Below, in pieces: positions 1 to 6,300 of a stretch of 6,686 bases of DNA. This stretch comes from Quisquiliibacterium sp. Lineage in GTDB: Bacteria; Pseudomonadota; Gammaproteobacteria; Burkholderiales; Burkholderiaceae_E. Position 1 is the stretch's first letter. Each line of letters begins with the position of its first letter. The notes beneath the pieces are model-generated. The model was given only the letters and a program-made list of their open reading frames with translations, was not told where the DNA came from and did no database searches. Made by a program: the position numbers and the translations under genes. Location of the stretch: positions 1-6,686 of the forward strand of contig JAURMJ010000077.1 in assembly GCA_030830765.1 (NCBI GenBank), read 5' to 3'.

Positions 1-1581
1 CGTGGTCGCGACGAGCACCTGGATCTCGCCGCGCGTGAATCCCTCCATCACCGCCTGCTTTTCAGCGCCGCCGAGGCGTCCGTGCACCAGCCCGACCGAC
101 AGTGGCGCGAGCTCTTCGGCGAGTCGCGCGTGCGTGTCGATCGCGGTCTGCAGCTCGAGCGCCTCGCTCTCTTCGATCAGCGGGCAGACCCAGTAGATCT
201 GGCGCCCGGCTGCTGCGGCTGCCCGGACCCGTTCGATCAGTTCGTCGCGACGCGCCTCTGAGAGCAGCTTGGTCAGAATCGGCGTGCGGCCCGGCGGCAA
301 TTCATCAATCACAGAAACGTCGAGATCGGCGTAGTAACTCATCGCCAATGTCCGCGGGATCGGCGTCGCGCTCATCATCAGCTGATGGGGCAGCCGACTC
401 CCCTTGGCCTGCAGGGCCAGTCGTTGTGCGACCCCAAAGCGGTGCTGCTCATCCACAATCGCCAGTCCCAGTCGCGGCAGCAGCACTTCATCCTCGATCA
501 GTGCATGGGTGCCGACCAACAGATCGACCTCGCCGGCCGCAGCCTGCGCCCGGACTCGTTTCTTTTCAGACTCCTTGAGCGAGCTGGCCAGCCAGGCAAC
601 CCGCACACCGATCGCGCCCATCCAGGGCAACAGCTTGCGATGATGCTGCTCTGCCAGGATCTCGGTCGGCGCCATCAGCGCAGCCTGAAAACCGCTGCCG
701 ATTGCCTGAGCAGCCGCCAGCGCCGCAACCACTGTCTTGCCGCTGCCAACATCGCCCTGCAGCAGTCGGTTCATCGGTTGCGCGCGTTTCAGATCGACAG
801 CGACCTCGCCGACAGAGCGCTGCTGTGCGCCGGTCAGCCTGAACGGTAATTCGGCAAGCAGTCGATCAACAAGCTCGCGCTTGCGCAGCGCGTGGGCACG
901 CCTGCCGGCACGGGCAGCACGGGCCTGACGCAGCGACAGCTGCTGGGCCAGCAGCTCCTCGAAAATGATCCGTCGCCACGCAGGATGAGCGCGATCCTCC
1001 AAAGCCGACAACGACAGGTGCGCTGGCGGTTCATGGAGAAGTTGCAGCGCCTGCATCAGCGATGGCAGTCCGGCCAGCTGCGGCGCGCAGTCCTTGGGAA
1101 TCGTCTCACCCCATGCTGCCGCCTTCAAGGCCGCGAGCACTGCCGTACGGATCGCCGCCTGGCTGATGCCAGCTGCTGTCGGGTAGACCGGCGTCAACCG
1201 ATCCGGCAGAGGCATGCCCTCGCGCGCGACTCGATAACGCGGATGCACCATCTCCATACCGAACAGACCGCCACGCGCTTCCCCGATGACTCGCAGCCGT
1301 TTGCCCTCGGCCAACTGCGCAAGCTGCGATCCGTAGAAATGAAAGAATCGCAGCGTCAAAGTGCCGGAATCGTCGCGCAACTCGACCAGCAAAGTGCGTC
1401 GTCCTCGTCCAGAGATTTCGCTGCGAACGACCACGCCCTCGACCTGCGATAACTGACCGCCCCGCAACTGGGCAATCGGTGTCAGCCGCGTCTGATCCTC
1501 GTAGCGCAGCGGCAGGTGCAACAGCAGGTCCGACTCCGTGCGAAGACCAAGCTTGGCGAATCGGGAGATCGCCTCAGCCAT
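1..1581 (-). CDS. recG: ATP-dependent DNA helicase RecG (C-terminus cut off by window edge)
   Basis: RecG is a monomeric superfamily 2 helicase that binds branched DNA and remodels stalled forks and recombination intermediates. The 527 residues present cover the N-terminal wedge and most of the motor. Visible are LHLPLRYED (21-29), an OB-fold wedge (about 45-120), Walker A GDVGSGKT with Lys282, APTE (304-307), the DEQH box (377-380) followed by RFG, and SATPIPRT from Ser404. The frame leaves the window at VATT, so the final GRxGR motif and C-terminal domain (roughly 150 residues by comparison with E. coli) are missing. The ATG at 1581 is the only in-frame ATG after the ridA stop. It begins at the point matching about residue 18 of E. 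coli RecG, so most of the usual N-terminal helix-hairpin-like GVG motif is absent. No clear Shine-Dalgarno precedes it. It follows ridA by 57 bases, probably co-transcribed. Family assignment is very secure; the exact start is not. Confidence 0.96.
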   Translation of the reverse strand, partial: MAEAISRFAKLGLRTESDLLLHLPLRYEDQTRLTPIAQLRGGQLSQVEGVVVRSEISGRGRRTLLVELRDDSGTLTLRFFHFYGSQLAQLAEGKRLRVIGEARGGLFGMEMVHPRYRVAREGMPLPDRLTPVYPTAAGISQAAIRTAVLAALKAAAWGETIPKDCAPQLAGLPSLMQALQLLHEPPAHLSLSALEDRAHPAWRRIIFEELLAQQLSLRQARAARAGRRAHALRKRELVDRLLAELPFRLTGAQQRSVGEVAVDLKRAQPMNRLLQGDVGSGKTVVAALAAAQAIGSGFQAALMAPTEILAEQHHRKLLPWMGAIGVRVAWLASSLKESEKKRVRAQAAAGEVDLLVGTHALIEDEVLLPRLGLAIVDEQHRFGVAQRLALQAKGSRLPHQLMMSATPIPRTLAMSYYADLDVSVIDELPPGRTPILTKLLSEARRDELIERVRAAAAAGRQIYWVCPLIEESEALELQTAIDTHARLAEELAPLSVGLVHGRLGGAEKQAVMEGFTRGEIQVLVATT

Positions 1582-1638
1582 ACACCAAATCCATGCAGCC
1601 GGCAGCCCTGGGTACAGCGACGAATACGTCGGCTGCGA

Positions 1639-2022
1639 TCAGCCGAGCACCATCACCGCTTCGACCTCGAACTGCGCCTCGCGCGGCAGGCCCGAGACCT
1701 CGACCGTGGAACGCGCCGGAAACGGTGCCTGAAAATATTCCTGCATGATCGTGTTGACCTGCGGGAACTTCGACAGATCGGTGAGGAACAGCGTCAGCTT
1801 CACGCAGTCGCCCAACGAACCACCGGAAGCCTGCGCAACCTCACGCAGATTCTTGAAGGCGCGATGCACCTGGGCATCGAAACCACCAGGTACCAGATGA
1901 CCGGTCTCGGGATCGAGCGGGATCTGCCCCGACAGGTAGACAGTCGAACCGGTGCGAATTGCTTGAGAGTATGGGCCGATCGCGGCCGGTGCGTTGCTGG
2001 TGGAAATCACTTCTCGGGTCAT
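1639..2022 (-). CDS. ridA: RidA family 2-iminobutanoate/2-iminopropanoate deaminase
   Basis: This 127-residue protein has the usual length of the RidA/YjgF/UK114 family, cytosolic homotrimers. They hydrolyse reactive enamine/imine intermediates (2-aminoacrylate from serine, iminobutanoate from threonine) made by pyridoxal-phosphate enzymes, and so protect those enzymes. Seen directly are GPYSQAI with Tyr18, LSGQIPLDPETG (30-41), the helix with FKNLREV, and the signature PARSTVEVSGLP with Arg104, the residue expected to hold the substrate carboxylate. Glu119 in FEVEAV matches the catalytic glutamate of the family (Glu120 in E. coli-type proteins). The ATG at 2022 has a good Shine-Dalgarno seven bases upstream. 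The gene lies between alaX (97 bases upstream) and recG (57 bases downstream). A ridA-recG pair is familiar from xanthomonads, where spoT is often upstream (recollection, not checked). Older annotations call such proteins endoribonuclease L-PSP. Confidence 0.95.
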   Translation of the reverse strand: MTREVISTSNAPAAIGPYSQAIRTGSTVYLSGQIPLDPETGHLVPGGFDAQVHRAFKNLREVAQASGGSLGDCVKLTLFLTDLSKFPQVNTIMQEYFQAPFPARSTVEVSGLPREAQFEVEAVMVLG

Positions 2023-2029
2023 CGCTGGG

Positions 2030-2034
2030 CTCCT
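2030..2034 (-). promoter_or_regulatory. ribosome binding site of ridA
   Basis: Read on the minus strand the site is AGGAG, followed by seven bases and then ATG. It is the clearest Shine-Dalgarno in the window and fixes the ridA start at 2022. recG, alaX, the TM2 gene and uvrA all lack a comparably good site. Confidence 0.75.
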
Positions 2035-2119
2035 GGTCGACCTGCTGCATCACCACGCGGCAGGATCACTCTGCTTGAAAAATGAAGGATGAAATCTTAA
2101 TCGACCCGGTCTGAGCCAA

Positions 2120-2830
2120 TCAGGCAAACCCGATCTCGACGCGCTTGTTGCGTTTGCCTTCGCTGCGGATGCGCAGCACCTTGACCGGACCAATCTCGCC
2201 GATGTTGCGGACATGCGTTCCACCGCAGGGCTGCAGATCAACACCAGGAATCTTCAGCAGCCTGACTCGGCCCGCGCCGCGCGGTGGCTGCACACTCATC
2301 GTCTTGACCAGCTCAGGCTTGGCATCGAGTTCTTCATCGGTGATCCAGACGGTCTCGGTGTCAATGGCGCGCGCAATCAGCTCATTGACGCCGACCTCAA
2401 TGCGCTGCGCGTCCAGCAGACTCATCTCGATATCAAAATCGAGCCGTCCCTTCTCGGCCGCAATATTGCCGCCGGTGACCGGCGCCACGACAACACAGGA
2501 CAACACATGCAGGCAGGTGTGAATCCGCATGTGTGCATAGCGCCGATCCCAGTCAAGCACGGCGACCACGGAATCACCAGGCGCAGGTAGCGGAGCATCG
2601 GGCTCCGGGAGATGGACCACTGAATCAAAGGCGTCGCCCTTGCGGGCATCGATGATTCGCAGCTCACGCCCATCGGTGAGCCGCAGCAGACCCGTATCTC
2701 CGGGTTGCCCGCCACCGGCCGGGTAGAAGACGGTGCGATCCAGTTCGATCCCACGTTCGGTCACAGCCGTCACGCGGGCCTCGCACTCACGCAGATAAGC
2801 GTCATCACGAAAAAGCAGTTCAGTACTCAT
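2120..2830 (-). CDS. alaX: AlaX-type alanyl-tRNA editing protein (Ser/Gly-tRNA(Ala) deacylase)
   Basis: Free-standing relatives of the alanyl-tRNA synthetase editing domain hydrolyse Ser-tRNA(Ala), and in some cases Gly-tRNA(Ala), to prevent mistranslation of alanine codons. This 236-residue protein has the medium-length AlaX layout. An N-terminal beta domain contains the glycine-rich FYPAGGGQPGDTG (35-47). The editing core carries HTCLH (His104, His108) and CGGTH (Cys202, His206), which together make the expected zinc site. The C-terminus ends GKRNKRVEIGFA, like the synthetase editing domain. There is no synthetase catalytic domain, so this is not a fragment of alaS. No good Shine-Dalgarno precedes the ATG at 2830, but the start fits the family. 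The gene is 45 bases downstream of the TM2 gene and 97 upstream of ridA. The AlaX subtype (serine-only or also glycine) cannot be read from sequence alone. Confidence 0.93.
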   Translation of the reverse strand: MSTELLFRDDAYLRECEARVTAVTERGIELDRTVFYPAGGGQPGDTGLLRLTDGRELRIIDARKGDAFDSVVHLPEPDAPLPAPGDSVVAVLDWDRRYAHMRIHTCLHVLSCVVVAPVTGGNIAAEKGRLDFDIEMSLLDAQRIEVGVNELIARAIDTETVWITDEELDAKPELVKTMSVQPPRGAGRVRLLKIPGVDLQPCGGTHVRNIGEIGPVKVLRIRSEGKRNKRVEIGFA

Positions 2831-2875
2831 GGTTCAGGTGATCCGGTTCGCAGTTGCAGTTTTTTGAGTTCAGAT

Positions 2876-3310
2876 TCAGCGCGATCTGCCCAGTTTGGCG
2901 GCGAAATACCCCTCCAGGCCGATTGCGATGACAGACATCAGACCGATGGCGGCCAGCATCAGCGACACAATGACGATGAACACCACGCCCCAGCCGCTGC
3001 TGGAGTGCTGTTCAAGTCCCGCATTGCGTCGGGCATCCCAGACCTCGTCGCGGGTCAGACAGATCAGGATCGCCTCAAACAGCGTCACGACGCCGACGAA
3101 AGCGGCCAGCAGAAAACCCGGATGGCGGATCCATTCATCGGACTGCAGCGCAATCGCCAGGCTCGGCATTGAAATCAAGGGGTAGATCCACCAGAACCGC
3201 CAGCCCAGATACAGGCGATGTGCCCCGAACATTCCGCCGAACAGGGCAAGCGCGCCGGCCAGCGTCTTGTTACAAAAGCTGGATGGAATAGATTTGCTTT
3301 GATCGTTCAT
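2876..3310 (-). CDS. TM2 domain-containing small membrane protein
   Basis: This 144-residue protein has a cytoplasm-like polar start and then the TM2 signature. Residues 16-36 include LALFGGMFGAHRLYLG, the glycine-rich first helix with the conserved G-x-H-R-x-Y-L-G turn. A second hydrophobic stretch follows at about 40-55. Two further membrane segments are likely at about 65-86 and 107-133, separated by a charged segment (86-101) with Asp, Glu and Arg residues, so four helices in all. The C-terminus is short and basic. TM2 proteins are widespread and their bacterial role is generally unknown; no function is assigned here. The ATG at 3310 has no Shine-Dalgarno. A TAGACT hexamer just upstream suggests a leaderless mRNA. 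It is the first gene of the minus-strand run and is divergent from uvrA. An upstream start is unlikely because it would cover the proposed promoter. Confidence 0.82.
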   Translation of the reverse strand: MNDQSKSIPSSFCNKTLAGALALFGGMFGAHRLYLGWRFWWIYPLISMPSLAIALQSDEWIRHPGFLLAAFVGVVTLFEAILICLTRDEVWDARRNAGLEQHSSSGWGVVFIVIVSLMLAAIGLMSVIAIGLEGYFAAKLGRSR

Positions 3311-3329
3311 TGCGCGAGTCTAACGCGCA
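3311..3329. repeat. short palindrome overlapping the TM2 promoter
   Basis: TGCGCG at 3311-3316 and CGCGCA at 3324-3329 are exact reverse complements around a 7-base centre that contains the minus-strand TAGACT. It abuts the TM2 start codon. It could be an operator over the promoter, but GC-rich 6-base arms can arise by chance in this base composition. Confidence 0.4.
3317..3322 (-). promoter_or_regulatory. possible -10 box of the TM2 gene, leaderless
   Basis: On the minus strand the hexamer reads TAGACT, four of six matches to TATAAT, including the key A at position 2 and the final T. Only six bases separate it from the TM2 ATG, so transcription would begin at or next to the A of the start codon. 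This agrees with the lack of a Shine-Dalgarno. No good -35 hexamer is seen at 16-18 bases upstream, which limits confidence. Confidence 0.4.
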
Positions 3330-3348
3330 GTTGGGTCCAGGCGGCTGC

Positions 3349-3354
3349 TAGACT
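3349..3354 (+). promoter_or_regulatory. possible -10 box of uvrA
   Basis: The hexamer TAGACT lies 34 bases before the uvrA ATG and would give a 5' untranslated region of roughly 28 bases. It is preceded by GC, giving GCTAGACTC. No -35 hexamer is evident at 16-18 bases; the nearest TTG-like sequence (TTGGGT, 3331-3336) is only 12 bases away. No LexA-type box of the enterobacterial CTGT-N8-ACAG form was found in 3311-3388. Confidence 0.35.
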
Positions 3355-3388
3355 CCATCGCTATCCCCCAAGGCCCTCCGACCCGACG

Positions 3389-6300
3389 ATGAAACCCGAC
3401 CAACGGCCCGCGATCCGCATCCGTGGCGCCCGCCAGAACAACCTTAAAAATCTCGACCTCGATATCCCGACCAATGAACTGGTTGTCGTGACCGGGGTGT
3501 CCGGCTCGGGCAAATCATCGCTGGTCTTTGACACGCTGTACGCAGAGGGCCAGCGTCGCTACGTCGAGACCTTCTCGGCCTATGCACGCCAGTTCCTGGA
3601 TCGGATGGACAAGCCGCAGGTTGACCGGATCGAAGGCGTGCCGCCGGCGATCGCCATCGACCAGACCAACCCGGTGCGCACCTCGCGCTCAACCGTCGGC
3701 ACGATGACCGAGCTCAACGATCATCTGAAGCTGCTGTTTGCCCGCGCTGCGACCTTATGCTGCCGCCGCTGTGCTCAGCCAGTACGTCGGGATAACGTGG
3801 CTGGCATTCTGGATGATCTGCTGCACCGGGCTGGCGATCAACGCACCGTCATCACGTTTCCCGTCGATGTCCCCGGGAATTTCACCGATGAGGAAGTCGA
3901 AGGCCATCTGTTGGCCCAGGGCTATACGCGCGTGCACTCACGCGAGAAGATTGAAGGCAGTCAGGCCGGCGACCAGTTGACCCGCCTGGCCGTCGTGCAG
4001 GACCGCCTGCGTCCAGCCGGCGCCGAACGGTCACGACTGGCCGAAGCCATTGAAGTGGCCCTGCATCGTGGGCATGGCCGTCTGACCGCCTATGTGAATG
4101 ATGAAACCGGTCAGGAAGCCGGCCGGCTGCGGTACAGCACCGGTCTGCACTGCGCCGAATGTGACATCAGCTACGCCGATCCGTTGCCCAGCCTGTTCTC
4201 TTTCAACTCACCGCTTGGCGCCTGCGAGGCCTGTCGTGGCTTCGGGCGCGTGATCGGCATCGACCTGGGTCTCGTGATTCCCGATGAGGGACTGACACTG
4301 GCCGATGGCGCGATCAAGCCCTGGCAGACCGAAAGCTTCAAGGAATGCCAGCGCGATCTGGCCAAGTTTGCACTCAAGGCCGGCGTGCCGCTGGGAGTGC
4401 CCTGGCGGGATCTGAGCGAGGCACATCGACGCTGGGTCATTGACGGTGGCGACGACTGGACCGGCAAATGGCAGTCGCAGTGGTATGGCATCAACCGCTT
4501 CTTTGCCTGGCTCGAAACCAAGGCCTACAAGATGCATATCCGGGTGCTGCTGTCCAAGTACCGGGCCTATACCCCTTGCCGCAGCTGCGAAGGCGCTCGG
4601 CTGAAACCCGACGCACTGCTTTGGCGGGTCGGTGCTCGAGAACACGCCGACGAGGCACTGGGCAGTTATCGACGTTTCCGGGCGCATGGCAGCCTGTGGA
4701 CTGACGAGCAATTGCAGCAGGCTCCCGGGCTGTCGATTCATGACGTCATGTTGCTGCCCATCGATCGCGTTCGTGCGTTCGCCGATGCGCTTGCCGCTGA
4801 CCCTGATGGTCGTCACCAGGCATCGACGCCACCACCGGATGGCGAGTCCGAAGCAACCGGTCTCAACGGCACTGCAGCGACGACGACGGGCAGTGATAAG
4901 ACCGCCACGAGCGCTCAGCAGGAAGCGCTGCAGATGCTGCTGACCGAGATCCGCAGCCGTCTGGCCTTCCTGTGCGAAGTCGGACTGGGCTATCTGACGC
5001 TGGACCGGCAATCGCGCACGCTGTCGGGCGGCGAGGTACAACGGATCAACCTGACGACGGCACTGGGCACCTCGCTGGTCAATACGCTGTTCGTGCTCGA
5101 CGAACCCTCGATCGGTCTGCATCCGCGTGACATGAACCGCGTGATCGCGGTCATGCACCGCCTACGTGATGCGGGCAATTCGCTGGTGGTCGTCGAGCAT
5201 GACCCGCAGGTGATGTTCGCGGCCGATCGCATGCTGGACATCGGACCTGGGCCCGGCGAGCGCGGCGGCAACATCGTTTTCTATGGCGATCCGGCGCTGA
5301 TGCGCACTGCCGACACGCTGACCGGCGAGTACCTGTCCGGGCGGCGCAGCATCGATGCCGGCCGCCGGCTCACAGTCGAACCGAACACCCCAAAACTGAT
5401 TCTCGAGGGCGCACGCGAGCACAACCTCAAGCATGTCGATGTGCAGATTCCACTGCGCCGGTTCGTCTGCTTTACCGGTGTCTCCGGCAGCGGCAAATCG
5501 ACGCTGATGCAGAATGTCCTGCTGCCGGCACTGCTCAAGGCCAAGGGCAAACCCACGGAAGCACCCGGCCACTTCGACCGGTTGCTGGGCGATGACTGGA
5601 TCGAGGACGTCGTCTTTGTCGATCAGACACCGATCGGCAAGACCGCGCGCTCAAACCCAGTCAGCTATGTCGGTGCCTTTGACGCGATCCGCAAGAAGCT
5701 GGCTGCGGCGCCGCTGGCCCGGGAGCGCGGCTACAAACCAGGAACCTTCAGCTTCAACTCAGGCGATGGGCGCTGTCCGACCTGCGGCGGCAATGGCTTC
5801 GAACATGTCGAGATGCAGTTCCTGTCGGATGTCTACCTGCGCTGCCCGGACTGCGACGGCAGCCGCTACCGGGCCGAGACACTGGAGGTGCTGATGCAGG
5901 GCGCCCCCAATGCCCGGCGCGCCGACGGCAGTCTGTTCCGTGCACTGAATGTCGCGCAGGTGCTTGAGTTGACGGTCAGCGAGGCGCTGGCCTTCTTTGC
6001 CGACGAACGTGAAGTCCGCAACAAGTTGCAGCCGCTATCGGATGTCGGGCTCGATTACCTGCGACTCGGTCAGCCAGTGCCGACGCTGTCGGGCGGCGAA
6101 GCGCAACGTCTGAAACTGGCCGGGTTTCTGGCCCAGGCTGCAGCCGCGGGTCTGACCGATACAAGCGCTCCAGGCTGGCCGCATGCGCGCGCCGGCCGTA
6201 AAGGCACGCTCTTCCTGTTTGACGAGCCGACCACCGGCCTGCACTTCGACGACGTGGCCCGTCTGCTCCGGGCAATGCGCAAGCTGATGCTGGCCGGTCA

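Larger units (their letters stand above)
3316..3355. repeat. inverted repeat in the uvrA/TM2 divergent intergenic region
   Basis: GAGTCTA at 3316-3322 and TAGACTC at 3349-3355 are exact reverse complements separated by 26 bases. The arms coincide with the two proposed -10 boxes. The symmetry is therefore either a by-product of two similar promoters facing outward or a binding site for a dimeric regulator. The centre (3323-3348) is GC-rich and shows no extra symmetry. Confidence 0.6.

Noticed and set aside
102..849. Overlapping plus-strand open frames of 150-160 codons
   Set aside because: They are antisense to the RecG helicase motifs (Walker A, DEQH, SAT) and have typical GC-rich shadow composition.
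892..1452. 186-codon open frame on the plus strand
   Set aside because: It is antisense to the RecG wedge and motor region, which reads continuously on the minus strand. The translation is Arg/Gln-rich and matches no family.
2023..2119. Possible separate promoter for ridA in the AT-richer part of this gap
   Set aside because: TTGGCT and TAAGAT-like hexamers can be picked out on the minus strand, but their spacing (14 bases) is too short and no better pair was found.
2860..2865. Run of six T between alaX and the TM2 gene, considered as a terminator
   Set aside because: The T run is on the plus strand, where no gene ends. There is no GC-rich hairpin in front of it. On the transcribed minus strand it is an A run.
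3331..3354. TTGGGT and TAGACT as a full -35/-10 promoter for uvrA
   Set aside because: The spacer is 12 bases, far from the 16-18 expected for the main sigma factor. Only the -10 candidate was kept, at low confidence.
4208..5158. 316-codon open frame on the minus strand
   Set aside because: It lies wholly inside uvrA, whose plus-strand frame carries all the expected motifs. The minus-strand translation is rich in Arg, Gln and His with no recognisable domain, as expected of a shadow frame in GC-rich DNA.
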